38,267 bases of DNA, from contig MSHD01000014.1 of NCBI GenBank assembly GCA_001941045.1, positions 1 to 38,267 on the forward strand, read 5' to 3'. Each line of letters opens with the position of its first letter. Positions within the stretch are counted from its first letter, which is position 1. Below, one piece after another: positions 22,653 to 32,197 of the stretch. Position numbers and translations under genes: made by a program. The notes below the pieces were generated by a model that made no database searches, had not been told where the DNA came from, and worked only from the letters and a program-made list of their open reading frames with translations. The stretch comes from Lachnospiraceae bacterium Zagget2 (GTDB taxonomy: Bacteria > Bacillota > Clostridia > Lachnospirales > Lachnospiraceae).

Positions 22653-23201
22653 CTACTGCTCCATCTGCTTCCCCAGAAACACCGCCGCCGTGGCCGCGAG
22701 CTTCTGCTCCGTCTCGCTCATCTTGCTTCGCTCGTCCCGCCCCGCGAGGACCACCGCGCCGATCGCGTCCCCCTCGCTGATGATCGGGCAGATCGTCTCG
22801 GCATAGACGCCCTCTGCCGCTTCCTTCACAAATGGAATGAATTTTTTATCCCCGGCGGCGGCCTGCCGGCTCTCCCGCTCCTGGATCAACTTTTCCAGCT
22901 CAGAGCTGATCCGCTTCCCCTGATATTCCTTCCTCGCGCCGCCCGCCGCCGCGACGACGCCGTCGCGGTCGGTCACGCAGACCATGTGTCCTGTCGTCTG
23001 CGCCAGGCACTCCGCGTACTGCTGCGCGAAGACGCCCAGCTCCCCGATCGGGGAATATTTTTTCAGGATAATCTCGCCCTCACGGTCGGTAAAGATTTCC
23101 AGAGGGTCGCCTTCCCTTATTCTCAAGGTACGCCGGATTTCTTTCGGCACAACGACGCGGCCAAGGTCGTCAATCCGACGCACAATTCCCGTTGCTTTCA
23201 T
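22653..23201 (-). CDS. spoVT: Stage V sporulation protein T, intact copy
   Basis: 182 residues from ATG 23201 (GGAGGA 8 bases upstream; the longer frame to 23339 lacks a site). The AbrB-type swapped-hairpin DNA-binding domain is at 1-50: MKATGIVRRIDDLGRVVVPK, then a segment ending GDPLEIFTDREGEIILKKYS. A linker follows and then a GAF domain at ~60-180 (VCVTDRDGVVAAAGG; ETICPIISEGDAIGAVVL). SpoVT regulates forespore (sigma-G) genes and germination. This is the only copy with a complete N-terminus. It lies 65 bases downstream of cca on the same strand and marks the edge between conserved and accessory sequence. Confidence 0.92.
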   Translation of the reverse strand: MKATGIVRRIDDLGRVVVPKEIRRTLRIREGDPLEIFTDREGEIILKKYSPIGELGVFAQQYAECLAQTTGHMVCVTDRDGVVAAAGGARKEYQGKRISSELEKLIQERESRQAAAGDKKFIPFVKEAAEGVYAETICPIISEGDAIGAVVLAGRDERSKMSETEQKLAATAAVFLGKQMEQ

Positions 23202-23266
23202 ACAAAAAAATCCTCCGTTCACAGTAATATCCGTCTCCTGGTCTATTATCTGTAAATGGAGGAATT

Positions 23267-24634
23267 TTATACACGCATTCCGGCGCTGTCGTTTTCTGTT
23301 TGTTTTTCGTATATTTTCATCGCTTCGCCGAGCAGCCACTCCCGCTCGTTCCTCGCGGGCTCCTCGATCACCAGATCCAGCAGCCGCTGCAGGATCTCCC
23401 CCAGCACCGGCCCGGCGGGAATTCCCACGCCCATCAGGTCACGGCCCGTGACCGCCAGCTGCTTCAGGGTGAAGCAATTCTTCTCTTCCTGAATTTTTTC
23501 ATAAAGCCGTTCCACTTCCGCGATGCGCGCCAGCTTCTCCGGCTGCGTCGCAGGGCTCTGCGCAAGGGTGTCCGCACGCTGCACTTTCAGGTACAATGGG
23601 AAAAGTTCTTCTCCGATCCGGTTCGCCGCGCGGCGCACGCCCGCAGGCGTCAGAGCCGGACGGTAATCATGATGAAGCACGAGCTTTTTCACAGTTCGGG
23701 TAGTGTCGTTGTCAAAACGCAGCCGCCGCAGAATCTTTCCGGCGATCTCCTCGCTGGAGACCGGATGCCCTTTGAAGTGATCGACGCCCTGTTCATCGGT
23801 GGTCTTGCTCACTGGTTTCCCGATGTCATGCAGCAGCATTGTCAGGCGAAGGATCTTATCCGGCTCCACCTCCTGCATCGAATGAATCGTGTGCATCCCG
23901 ACCGAGTAGATGTGATGCGGCGTGTGCTGTTCACAGGCCATGCACGCGTCGAACTCCGGCAGCATGATCGCCGTAAGTCCTGTCTCCCAGGCGGTGAGCA
24001 GACGCTCCGGGTGCGGCGATGTGAGCAGCTTCACAAGCTCCACCTGAATGCGCTCGGCGCTGACCTTCGTGAGATTTTCCCGTAGCTCCACAATCGCGTC
24101 CCGCGTCCGCTCCTCCAGCTCGAAGCCGAGCTGCGCCGAGAAGCGCACCGCGCGCAGCATCCGCAGGGCGTCCTCGGAGAAGCGCTCTCTGGCGTCGCCC
24201 ACGCAGCGGATGATCCCCTTCTCCAGATCCTGCATCCCACCAAAGGCGTCGATCAGCCCGCTCTCCTCATTCCAGGCCATCGCGTTGATTGTGAAATCAC
24301 GCCGCTTCAGATCCTCGAGCAGATTTCCCGTGAATGTTACTTCGCTCGGATGACGACCGTCCTCATATAGCCCGTCCACGCGGTAGGTCGTCACCTCAAA
24401 GCCCTCGTGGCCGAGCAGCACCGTCACGGTCCCGTGCTGAATGCCGGTGTCGACCGTTCGCGGAAACAGGGCCTTCACCTCGGTGGGCAGCGCCGAGGTC
24501 GTGATGTCCCAGTCCGCAGGTTCTCTTCCGAGAACCGCATCACGAACACACCCGCCGACGGCGTAGGCTTCGTGCCCCGCGGCGGCGAGTGTGCTGATAA
24601 TCCTGTTCACTTTTTCCGGTGTTGCAATCTTCAC
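23267..24634 (-). CDS. cca: CCA tRNA nucleotidyltransferase with HD domain
   Basis: 455 residues. The class II nucleotidyltransferase head carries YAVGGCVRDAVLGREPADWD (GG at 27-28, D-x-D at 41-43), then RRDFTINAMA and EDALRMLRAVRFSAQLGF. The HD-type domain has LTMLLHDIGKP at about 265-273. It builds or repairs the 3' CCA of tRNAs, which fits the tRNA-Lys in this window that lacks an encoded CCA. It starts three bases after the proS stop, in a minus-strand operon with proS upstream and spoVT downstream. Confidence 0.93.
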   Translation of the reverse strand: MKIATPEKVNRIISTLAAAGHEAYAVGGCVRDAVLGREPADWDITTSALPTEVKALFPRTVDTGIQHGTVTVLLGHEGFEVTTYRVDGLYEDGRHPSEVTFTGNLLEDLKRRDFTINAMAWNEESGLIDAFGGMQDLEKGIIRCVGDARERFSEDALRMLRAVRFSAQLGFELEERTRDAIVELRENLTKVSAERIQVELVKLLTSPHPERLLTAWETGLTAIMLPEFDACMACEQHTPHHIYSVGMHTIHSMQEVEPDKILRLTMLLHDIGKPVSKTTDEQGVDHFKGHPVSSEEIAGKILRRLRFDNDTTRTVKKLVLHHDYRPALTPAGVRRAANRIGEELFPLYLKVQRADTLAQSPATQPEKLARIAEVERLYEKIQEEKNCFTLKQLAVTGRDLMGVGIPAGPVLGEILQRLLDLVIEEPARNEREWLLGEAMKIYEKQTENDSAGMRV

Positions 24635-24636
24635 TG

Positions 24637-26073
24637 TTAGTATGCCTTACCCCAGTAAACCATCTTCTTCGCGGGCTTTCCGCAGCAGACGCAGCGGTCG
24701 GAGATCTGATGCTGCTCGAACGGCATGCAGCGGCTCGTCGCCGTCGTGTCCTCTTTGATCTTGTCCTCGCAGGCCTGATCGCCGCACCACATCGCGCGCA
24801 CGAAACCCGGCTTATTGTTGATGGTGTCCACGAATTCCTCGTAAGTCGTGGCGTCATAGGTATGGGCGTCGCGGTGTGCTCTCGCCCGCTCGAGCATATC
24901 GCTCTGCATCGTCTCCAGCACCCCTGCGAGCTTTTCCTCGATCTCGTCGAGCGACACAACGATCTTCTCGCGCGTGTCGCGGCGCACGATCACCGCCTGA
25001 TTCGCCGCAATATCCTTCGGCCCGATCTCGATGCGGGTCGGGATGCCGCGGATCTCCTGCTCCGCGAACTTCCAGCCCGGAGACTTGTCCGTCGCGTCGA
25101 TCTTCCCCGCGAAGCGCCCCGCGAGCCGCTCCTGCAGCGCGTTTGCCGCGTCGAGAACACCCTCCTTGTGCTGAGCGATCGGCACGATCATCGTCTGTAC
25201 CGGCGCAATCCGCGGCGGCAGCACAAGTCCCGAGTCGTCCCCGTGCACCATGATGATCGCCCCAATCATACGGGTCGTCATGCCCCAGGAGGTCTGGTGC
25301 ACATATTTTAACTGATTATCCTTATCCGTATACTGGATGCCGAAGGCCTTCGCGAAGCCGTCGCCGAAATTGTGGCTCGTGCCGGACTGCAGCGCCTTGC
25401 CGTCATGCATCAGCGACTCGATCGTGTAGGTCGCCTCCGCGCCGGCGAACTTCTCCTTGTCGGTCTTCTGTCCCTTGATAACCGGGATCGCGAGCACCTC
25501 CTCGCAGAAATCCGCGTACACATTCAGCATCTGAATCGTCCGCGCCTCCGCCTCCTCGGCAGTCGCATGCGCCGTATGTCCCTCCTGCCACAGGAATTCC
25601 CGCGAGCGCAGGAAAGGTCTCGTCGTCTTCTCCCAGCGCACGACCGAGCACCACTGGTTGTACACCTTCGGGAGATCGCGGTAAGAGTGAATCTCATTCT
25701 GATAGAAATCGCAGAACAGCGTCTCGGAGGTCGGACGCACACACATCCGCTCCTGCAGCGGCTCGAGACCGCCGTGCGTCACCCAGGCCACCTCCGGCGC
25801 AAATCCCTCGACGTGATCCTTCTCTTTCTGCAGCAGGCTCTCCGGGATGAACATCGGCAGATACACGTTCTCGACGCCCGTCTCCTTGAACCTGCGGTCC
25901 AGCTCCTTCTGAATATTCTCCCAGATCGCGTAGCCTGCGGGCTTGATCACCATGCAGCCCTTGACGCTCGTATAATCGCAGAGCTCCGCTTTCTTCACTA
26001 CGTCCGTATACCACTGGGCGAAGTCCACATCCATGGAGGTGATGCCCTCCACCAGCTTTTTCTCCTTGGCCAT
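24637..26073 (-). CDS. proS: Prolyl-tRNA synthetase, archaeal/eukaryote-like type
   Basis: 478 residues from ATG 26073 (AAAGGAG about 12 bases before); a longer open frame to 26238 reads into the preceding intergenic region. Class II motifs: motif 2 [20 protein letters not shown] then LWQEGHTAH, and motif 3 in the [10 protein letters not shown] region. The C-terminal zinc-binding cysteines lie in [15 protein letters not shown] and [10 protein letters not shown], and the protein ends in a tyrosine (YWGKAY). That C-terminal domain and length mark the ProRS type without the insertion domain of the E. coli enzyme, which is known in Clostridia. It charges tRNA-Pro. Confidence 0.95.
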   Translation of the reverse strand: MAKEKKLVEGITSMDVDFAQWYTDVVKKAELCDYTSVKGCMVIKPAGYAIWENIQKELDRRFKETGVENVYLPMFIPESLLQKEKDHVEGFAPEVAWVTHGGLEPLQERMCVRPTSETLFCDFYQNEIHSYRDLPKVYNQWCSVVRWEKTTRPFLRSREFLWQEGHTAHATAEEAEARTIQMLNVYADFCEEVLAIPVIKGQKTDKEKFAGAEATYTIESLMHDGKALQSGTSHNFGDGFAKAFGIQYTDKDNQLKYVHQTSWGMTTRMIGAIIMVHGDDSGLVLPPRIAPVQTMIVPIAQHKEGVLDAANALQERLAGRFAGKIDATDKSPGWKFAEQEIRGIPTRIEIGPKDIAANQAVIVRRDTREKIVVSLDEIEEKLAGVLETMQSDMLERARAHRDAHTYDATTYEEFVDTINNKPGFVRAMWCGDQACEDKIKEDTTATSRCMPFEQHQISDRCVCCGKPAKKMVYWGKAY

Positions 26074-26132
26074 ATCCGTAAAATCTCCTTTAAAATCGCT
26101 GATTTTCATTGTAAAAAGGAATGAAAGGTTTG

Positions 26133-26858
26133 TCAAGCCTTTCTCCCACCGGCATCTCCATAAGAAAATGTCGGCTCCGCCCGGAATTCCATCCGTTCCC
26201 CTGTTCGGGGATGCGCGAAGCACAGGCGGCAGGCGCACAGGCAGAGCCGGGCTGGCACGACACGGCGCGTCGGTCGGACTGCGTCTGCTGCGGAAGCCCC
26301 GCTGCTCTCGCCTGCGTCTCCCCCATATTTAAAATCACCTACAAGCGGATGTCCCGCATGCGCCAGCTGCACCCGGATCTGGTGGTGCCGCCCGCTCTTA
26401 AGACAGATTTCCAGAAGACTTGTGTCTTCTCTGCTTTCCAGCACCCGATAGGCGAGCTCGCTTCTCTTCGCACCCTTCGTCCCTGCCGGAACCACGCGCG
26501 AGGTATTCGTCCGGCCATCTCGCAGCAGAAAGTCCACCAGCGTCCCCTCTCCCTCCGAAAATACACCGCGGACCAGCGCCCGGTATTCCTTTTCCATGCG
26601 GGTATGCTCCTGCGCCTGCGCGCTCAGAGACGCCGCTGCCCGCGCATTCTTCGCGACCAGCAAAAGTCCCTCCACCGGCTGGTCCAGGCGGTTGATCAGC
26701 GCCAGATACGGTTCCTGCTCTCCCCGCTCGAGACACTCATTTTTCAGAAGACTCATCAGATCCGGCTGCGTCGGGCGGGCGCTCTGGCAGGCCAGTCCCG
26801 CCGCTTTGCGGATCACATACAGATCCTCGTCCTCAAAGACTACCTCATACTTCTTCAT
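26133..26858 (-). CDS. RluA-family pseudouridine synthase
   Basis: 241 residues. The catalytic segment is [19 protein letters not shown], with Asp59, followed by [10 protein letters not shown], then the [20 protein letters not shown] motif and a GDFKYGG end. It isomerises uridine to pseudouridine in rRNA or tRNA; which site cannot be decided, and no S4 domain precedes it. Its start overlaps the flippase gene stop by 14 bases, so it is probably translated with the polysaccharide operon, 60 bases upstream of proS. Confidence 0.88.
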   Translation of the reverse strand: MKKYEVVFEDEDLYVIRKAAGLACQSARPTQPDLMSLLKNECLERGEQEPYLALINRLDQPVEGLLLVAKNARAAASLSAQAQEHTRMEKEYRALVRGVFSEGEGTLVDFLLRDGRTNTSRVVPAGTKGAKRSELAYRVLESREDTSLLEICLKSGRHHQIRVQLAHAGHPLVGDFKYGGDAGESSGASAADAVRPTRRVVPARLCLCACRLCFAHPRTGERMEFRAEPTFSYGDAGGRKA

Positions 26859-28305
26859 GCTTCGCGTTTCTCATTTCCGCAAGAATACGGACAAACTCAT
26901 TTCTCTTCGCCACAAAGACCGCGCAGACCGCGACATACAGCAGAATCCGGACGAGTACATGGTTGTACGCCCCCATCATCAGACCGCAGAGCGCGACAAA
27001 TACGACCGAGCTCCCGACGATCAGCTTCATATTATAAACCTTCTCGCCATCCATATATTTCCTGCTGACCCAGCGCATGACAAGGTAATGTCCCACGCAG
27101 TAGAGGATGTAACAGAACAGCGTCGTGTAGCCCGCCGCATAGTATCCGTATATCCCGATGAAAATATAATTCAGCACAACATTCGTGCAGGCGCCCAGAA
27201 CAGATGCCACCATCATGAATTTGGTCTGATCATAGTAAAATTCAAAATTGGAAAACAGGCTGTACATAAAGATAAAGTAGGTACTCGCAGCCACCGGCGG
27301 TATGATCCAGATCGCCTCATAGTAGGACGAGGGCGCAAGAATCCGGATCGCCTCCGGCGCAAAGGCCGTCAGCGTGAAATTCGCGAAGGCGACGAGCCGC
27401 AGGATCGGAACCGTCTTCGTTCCCACCGCCACATAGTCCTTCTGTCGGATCCGCTTGTACATCCAGGGCGTCAGCGTGTTGATCACCGCTGTGTTCAGGA
27501 TAAGCATCAGGGACGCCAGGCTGTAGGCCAGACTGTAGATACCGGCCTCCGAGGAGCCGACCATCGACTTGATCATCACACGATCAGACTGGTTCAGCAC
27601 CGTCTGCGACAGATAGTGCGGCACGAGCGGAAGATTGAAAGCGAGCGCATATTTCCAGTACTTTGTCGTGAGTGTTTTGAGGCCGTTTTTGAAAAATCCA
27701 AGGAAAAAGCCGCCAAAGGTCAGAACATCCACCAGGATCATCGAATAGATCCGCGCCTCCAGCCGGTGCTCCGGGAAGGAAAGCACCGCAATCACGCCGA
27801 CCGTCGGCCGCAGGATCGCGTTCAGCAGCGTAAAAATTACCAGCCTTACATACTTGACTTCCACGCGCTGCTGTGCCGACCAGAAATGGAAGGCCGCCGC
27901 CACGAGAATTTCGATGAACATCGCGTACATGAACGGAGAGCTGAGCTCAAAGAAACTGTTCCACTGCTCCTGGAACAGCATGTAGATGACAAAGCAGATC
28001 CCCGTGCACAGCATGAGCAGACTCTCCAGCGAGCCTGTAAAGTGATCCTTATCGTCCTCATATTTGATCAACCCCCGGGTATAAACGCCGGAGGCCAGAT
28101 TTAAAGTCGCAAAGATGGAAATCACGTTCGTCCAGGTGTTGAACACACTGAAATCCCCGTACTCCGCCGTCGAGAGGACACGCGAAAAGATGGGCGTCGT
28201 GATCAGAGAGATTCCCCGCTGGAGAAATCCACACACCAGGAACCAGAACGAGGCCTTTACCTCCCGCGAAAGCGACTTATATTTTTCAATGCCTTTTTTA
28301 ATCAT
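26845..28305 (-). CDS. Polysaccharide flippase (Wzx/MATE-type)
   Basis: 486 residues, about 12-14 membrane helices. The N-terminal segment SFWFLVCGFLQRGISLITTP, IFSRVLSTAEYGDFSVFNTW is the hallmark of the polysaccharide biosynthesis (RfbX/Wzx) branch of the MOP exporter superfamily. It moves lipid-linked glycan repeat units across the membrane. Downstream on the same strand are RluA and proS; upstream (28318-30671) are three genes of the same operon that may modify or assemble the glycan. Confidence 0.85.
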   Translation of the reverse strand: MIKKGIEKYKSLSREVKASFWFLVCGFLQRGISLITTPIFSRVLSTAEYGDFSVFNTWTNVISIFATLNLASGVYTRGLIKYEDDKDHFTGSLESLLMLCTGICFVIYMLFQEQWNSFFELSSPFMYAMFIEILVAAAFHFWSAQQRVEVKYVRLVIFTLLNAILRPTVGVIAVLSFPEHRLEARIYSMILVDVLTFGGFFLGFFKNGLKTLTTKYWKYALAFNLPLVPHYLSQTVLNQSDRVMIKSMVGSSEAGIYSLAYSLASLMLILNTAVINTLTPWMYKRIRQKDYVAVGTKTVPILRLVAFANFTLTAFAPEAIRILAPSSYYEAIWIIPPVAASTYFIFMYSLFSNFEFYYDQTKFMMVASVLGACTNVVLNYIFIGIYGYYAAGYTTLFCYILYCVGHYLVMRWVSRKYMDGEKVYNMKLIVGSSVVFVALCGLMMGAYNHVLVRILLYVAVCAVFVAKRNEFVRILAEMRNAKHEEV

Positions 28306-28317
28306 TTTCGTATACGC

Positions 28318-29154
28318 CTACTTCTGGAGAAACAGCTGCGTGATTTCGTCATGCTCCGCCCGATGCTCCCGCAGATAAGCGGCCTCTCTTTGGTCAGCCC
28401 TCCTCTGCGCCCTCTTTTTCTTATTTTCCTTAAGCTGGCGATAGAGTTTTCTCGGATGGGTCAGAAGCCCGATTCCGGAGCGCAGGGCACGTCCGCATTT
28501 TCTCACAGACTGGTACGCCGCATTCCGCTTCCATTTCGGTATCGCAGCCGGCGTGACATAATTGTCAAAATAGAACCGCAGAACCGGCACGGCCTTCTCC
28601 GGATCCAGCTCCCACAGGCAGGCCGCGCGGTGCTGTCCGTCCATGATAATATTGTCATCCCCGTAGAGAATCATGTATTCGCCCTGATAAGGATAACCGT
28701 TCTCCCTCACGCTTTCCAGGAGAGCATCCAGGCGCTCCCGGTCCTTCTGCCCCTCATGGTAAATATCCCGCGTCCGGTCGATCTCCTCCGTGTCGCCTTT
28801 CAGAGCGCGGACGCACATGGACTGTCCGAGCGGCTCCACGCCGTTCCAAAGCACCTGCATATCCTTGGGAGCCACCTCATCAAGGCTTACCTTCGTAAGA
28901 TGCCGCAGCCTTCCCCCAAGCTGCATCTCCAGAAAGACCGGGTCAATACGGTGGCAGTCGAAGCCCGGAATGTCCACCAGCGCATTGATCGCCTCGCAGA
29001 GATCTGAACACATCTGCCGCAGCTCCGCATTCGTCAGGTCCGCCCGAAAATCGTCGATATGAATATGAATGGACTCGCCGAAATTGTCGTCCAGCCAGAC
29101 CGCATGATTTTCTATATGTCTGTTCTGCAGGGTAACGACCGCAGGATTGCTCAT
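28318..29154 (-). CDS. ParB-like domain protein in polysaccharide operon
   Basis: 278 residues. The central segment YMILYGDDNIIMDGQHRAAC, followed by LWELDPEKAVPVL, matches the ParB/sulfiredoxin nuclease-like fold (D-G-x-H-R-x-A). The C-terminal ~70 residues are highly basic (RKLYRQLKENKKKRAQRR). It is not a chromosome-partition ParB: it lacks the HTH and its neighbours are surface-glycan genes. A role as an ATP- or CTP-dependent enzyme or glycan-related factor is possible, not shown. GAGGCAG precedes ATG. It is 12 bases upstream of the flippase gene. Confidence 0.6.
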   Translation of the reverse strand: MSNPAVVTLQNRHIENHAVWLDDNFGESIHIHIDDFRADLTNAELRQMCSDLCEAINALVDIPGFDCHRIDPVFLEMQLGGRLRHLTKVSLDEVAPKDMQVLWNGVEPLGQSMCVRALKGDTEEIDRTRDIYHEGQKDRERLDALLESVRENGYPYQGEYMILYGDDNIIMDGQHRAACLWELDPEKAVPVLRFYFDNYVTPAAIPKWKRNAAYQSVRKCGRALRSGIGLLTHPRKLYRQLKENKKKRAQRRADQREAAYLREHRAEHDEITQLFLQK

Positions 29155-29166
29155 ATCTGCCTCCGA

Positions 29167-30036
29167 TCAATACTGATCAAATGAATAATAACTGCGAATG
29201 ATTGATCCATAATCTCCATCTCTTAAAATGGCCAGCAGCGAGGGGGTATACCGGAAAAATACGACTTCCAGGCACTCCTCCAGCTCCGGTCTCTCCAGAA
29301 GCCCGCGATTTTCGTCGAAATATGCCGCGTCATGCTCCGCAAAGCCCTCTTTGGTAAAAATGCACCAGCAAAGCCGGTAGATGTATCTGACTATCGGATC
29401 GATCTCCTTCGCTCTCTCTGCGCCGCACGAGCTCTCCCATACGCGCTGCTGGATCATCTTGTCCAGCGGTATCCAGGTCTTCGGCACCAGCGACATGCAG
29501 GGAATCCGAAAATAAATTTCAAAATATACATCCTCATAGCGCAGCAGCTCAAACGGGCGCATCTGATACAGAAAACGGTACTGAAAAAGCTCCCCGTACG
29601 GGTGCTCACAGCGCTTCACTCCCGGATTCTCATCCCTGAACACTGTATAACGCTCCACGGACTGCGGATGGATGATCAGGGTGAGCAGGCGATCATTCCG
29701 TTCGAGCAGGCGATAATCGATCTCCTGCCCTTCCAGCTCACGACAAAAATGCTCCTCCGCCTTTCGCGTGTCCTCTCCCGGCTCCACATGAGCGGACTGC
29801 TCCTCGAAGCTTTTCGCCGCTCCCTTTTTCTTGAAATAGTCCATCTCGCTCTTCGCGCGCAGCACCGTGCCCGCGAGATCGAGAAATCCCTGTTCGCTGA
29901 TCAGGAAGCGAAAGTGCGGATTCTGAATGTGGATCAGGCGTCCGGCTCTCGATTTTTCATAAGCCTCATTCAGCTCGATCATCAGTTCGCAGCAGCCGAT
30001 CTGAATCGGATGCAGATCCCTTATCTTTTCACCCAT
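29167..30036 (-). CDS. Uncharacterised protein in polysaccharide operon
   Basis: 289 residues, soluble, aromatic-rich in the C-terminal half (ERYTVFRDENPGVKRCEHPY, YEDVYFEIYFRIPCMSLVPK). I recognise no domain with confidence. Position between the ParB-like and nucleotidyltransferase-like genes and a 16-base overlap with the latter suggest a shared role in surface glycan synthesis. AAGGAG stands 11 bases before the ATG. Confidence 0.55.
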   Translation of the reverse strand: MGEKIRDLHPIQIGCCELMIELNEAYEKSRAGRLIHIQNPHFRFLISEQGFLDLAGTVLRAKSEMDYFKKKGAAKSFEEQSAHVEPGEDTRKAEEHFCRELEGQEIDYRLLERNDRLLTLIIHPQSVERYTVFRDENPGVKRCEHPYGELFQYRFLYQMRPFELLRYEDVYFEIYFRIPCMSLVPKTWIPLDKMIQQRVWESSCGAERAKEIDPIVRYIYRLCWCIFTKEGFAEHDAAYFDENRGLLERPELEECLEVVFFRYTPSLLAILRDGDYGSIIRSYYSFDQY

Positions 30037-30671
30037 GAGCGAATCTTCTCCTTTATCCTTTGCCTGCCCCGACGCAGCAGGCGCGCCGCACGCTTCGCCG
30101 GTTCTCTTTTTATCAGAGAGCGATCGACGCCCTTCAGATTCATATCCCCTTCCGTACAGCTGTACTGATAGCCATGACTGCGCATGTAGCTCTCCAGCTG
30201 CGCCAGAAGTGGCTCATCCCCGGAGACGCCGAGCTTCTCTCCCATGAGCCGCAGCCGGAGCCTGTAATCCTCTGACAGTGTATGCTTCTGGATCAATGCG
30301 TGATAGATCAGAGAGTAATAGTACTCCGTCTCCTCCATCACATAGACGCCATTTCCCAGCTTTCTGCGCCCGGCCAGCATCGCCCGCTCCCAGGGCTCGT
30401 CGTAATATCCGTCTCCGGGAATCCTCAGATCGACAGGGATCTCCTCTCCCGCGACCAGGATCTTCCGGCTGAAAGGCTCCTTCGCATCGCCCCGCGGCAC
30501 GGAGCCGCTCGCCCCGATAAATTTCTGCGGGTCGTCACACAGGAAATCAATATCCGGATGTTCGGATAGGAATCCCTCCTCGAAGAGATGCTCATAATTC
30601 CGCAGCACCAGATAATCGCATTTTTCATTCAGTTCGTCAAAGAGCAACTCCAGTGATTCCCAGTTTTTCAT
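30021..30671 (-). CDS. Nucleotidyltransferase-like protein in polysaccharide operon
   Basis: About 216 residues from ATG 30671, with AGGAG 15 bases upstream; the longer frame to 30698 begins at TTG and includes the ribosome binding site, so it is less likely. Near residue 40 lie NYEHLFEEGFLSEHPDIDFL and CDD, a D-x-D pattern reminiscent of a nucleotidyltransferase fold, then RKILVAGEEIPVDLRIPGDG. The C-terminus is very basic. First gene of the run that continues through the flippase. Substrate unknown. Confidence 0.55.
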   Translation of the reverse strand: MKNWESLELLFDELNEKCDYLVLRNYEHLFEEGFLSEHPDIDFLCDDPQKFIGASGSVPRGDAKEPFSRKILVAGEEIPVDLRIPGDGYYDEPWERAMLAGRRKLGNGVYVMEETEYYYSLIYHALIQKHTLSEDYRLRLRLMGEKLGVSGDEPLLAQLESYMRSHGYQYSCTEGDMNLKGVDRSLIKREPAKRAARLLRRGRQRIKEKIRSWVKR

Positions 30672-30704
30672 ATGCGACGCTGCCCCGCTCCTTTGCAAGA
30701 GATA

Positions 30705-30738
30705 ACACCCCGCATAGGCATTTACTCATGCGGGGTGT
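30705..30738 (-). terminator. Terminator after pgi
   Basis: Perfect 11-base stem, ACACCCCGCAT (30705-30715) with ATGCGGGGTGT (30728-30738), followed on the minus strand by a T-rich TTATCTCTT. It separates pgi from the polysaccharide operon. Confidence 0.7.
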
Positions 30739-30765
30739 CCATATGTCTTATCCTGTCTGTCTGCT

Positions 30766-32112
30766 TTACAGTCTCTTCCGCAGCGCTTCTGCCTCTGCCT
30801 CATAGCCTGGCTTGCCAAGCAGAGCGAACATATTTTTCTTGTAGCTCTCGACGCCCGGCTGGTTGAACGGGTTCACGCCCAGCAGATAACCGCTGACGCC
30901 GCAGGCGAACTCAAAGAAATAGAACAGCTGTCCGAGTGAGATCTCGTCCTGCTTCGGAATCTTTACCATCAGGTTCGGCACGCTGCCGTCCGTGTGGGCG
31001 AGGATCGTACCGTTCATCGCGCTCTTGTTCACAAAGTCGATGCTCTTTCCGGCCAGATAATTCAGACCGTCCAGATCGACCGGCTCCTCCTCGATCAGAA
31101 GCTCACTGTCACACTCCTCCACACTGAGCACGGTCTCAAACATGATCCGCGTGCCGTCCTGGATGAACTGTCCCAGCGAATGAAGATCCGTCGTCAGATT
31201 GAGGGAGTGTGGCATAAGGCCCTTCTTGTCCTTGCCCTCAGACTCCGCATAAAGCTGCTTCCACCACTCGGAAATATACTGCAGGCTCGGCTCATAGTTC
31301 GCCAGCACCTCAACGGATTTTCCTTTGCGATAGAGAATATTCCGGATCGCGGCGTAGCGCACCGGGTCATTCTGCTCATATGGCGTATTCAGCGCATGCT
31401 CTCTCTCCATCGCCGCGCCCTGCATCAGCTTCTCAATATCCGCTCCGCTCACCGCGATCGGCAGCAGACCAACCGCCGTCAACACGGAGAAGCGTCCTCC
31501 TATATCGTCCGGGACTACGAAGCTCTCATAGCCCTCCTCTGTCGCAAGGTTTTTCAGAGCCCCGCGAGCCTTGTCCGTGGTCGCGTAAATGCGCTTCGCC
31601 GCGCCTTCCTTGCCATACTTCTTCTCCAGCATCGCCTTGAATACACGGAATGCGATGGCCGATTCCGTCGTCGTACCGGATTTGGAAATAACATTTACGG
31701 AGAAATCACGGTCTCCGAGTACATCAATGAGACCTTTCAGATAACGGGTAGAAATGTTGTTTCCCACAAAATAGATCTCCGGAGTCTTCCGGATCTCTTT
31801 GGAAACAATGTTATAGAAGCTGTGGCGCAAAAAGTCGATTGCGGCGCGTGCGCCCAGATAAGAACCTCCAATGCCGATCACAAGCAGCACCTCAGAATCG
31901 CTCTGAATCTTCTTCGCCGCTTCCTGAATCCGCGCAAACTCTTCCTTGTCATAATTCACCGGAAGATCGATCCATCCGAGGAAATCATTTCCCGCTCCGC
32001 TGCGATCCAGCAGCACTTTCTTTGCCGCTTCTGCCTGAACCTTCATGTACCCCAGCTCGTCCTCGCTGATGAAGGGAGCTGCCTTCGAATAGTCGAATGT
32101 CAGATTTGCCAT
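30766..32112 (-). CDS. pgi: Glucose-6-phosphate isomerase
   Basis: 448 residues, the usual length of the Firmicutes enzyme. Signatures visible are [37 protein letters not shown] and the C-terminal [20 protein letters not shown]. It interconverts glucose-6-phosphate and fructose-6-phosphate in the cytoplasm. A promoter with TTGACT, 18 bases and TACAAT lies upstream, and a terminator follows, so it is probably a single-gene transcript. Confidence 0.96.
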   Translation of the reverse strand: MANLTFDYSKAAPFISEDELGYMKVQAEAAKKVLLDRSGAGNDFLGWIDLPVNYDKEEFARIQEAAKKIQSDSEVLLVIGIGGSYLGARAAIDFLRHSFYNIVSKEIRKTPEIYFVGNNISTRYLKGLIDVLGDRDFSVNVISKSGTTTESAIAFRVFKAMLEKKYGKEGAAKRIYATTDKARGALKNLATEEGYESFVVPDDIGGRFSVLTAVGLLPIAVSGADIEKLMQGAAMEREHALNTPYEQNDPVRYAAIRNILYRKGKSVEVLANYEPSLQYISEWWKQLYAESEGKDKKGLMPHSLNLTTDLHSLGQFIQDGTRIMFETVLSVEECDSELLIEEEPVDLDGLNYLAGKSIDFVNKSAMNGTILAHTDGSVPNLMVKIPKQDEISLGQLFYFFEFACGVSGYLLGVNPFNQPGVESYKKNMFALLGKPGYEAEAEALRKRL

Positions 32113-32167
32113 TTCTTTCCCTCTCCTTTACTTTATGAGCATTTTCCTGCCCAGATCATATAGGAAT

Positions 32168-32197
32168 ATTGTAGCATCTCCACTATATAAAAGTCAA
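32168..32197 (-). promoter_or_regulatory. Promoter of pgi
   Basis: On the minus strand TTGACT (32192-32197), 18 bases, TACAAT (32168-32173), about 50 bases before the pgi ATG. Its -35 box overlaps the 3' end of the upstream gene. Confidence 0.6.

Noticed and set aside
24639-25311. Plus-strand frames in the proS region
   Set aside because: Shadows of proS in a GC-rich stretch.
26596-28104. Long plus-strand open frame of ~500 codons
   Set aside because: Antisense of the flippase gene and part of the RluA gene; arginine/histidine-rich shadow translation typical of an opposite frame.
28318-29154. Chromosome-partition ParB
   Set aside because: Only the ParB-like nuclease fold segment is visible; there is no central HTH, no parA neighbour and no parS-like sites, and the operon is for surface glycans.
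30994-32163. Plus-strand open frame of ~390 codons
   Set aside because: Antisense of pgi, which is unmistakable on the minus strand.
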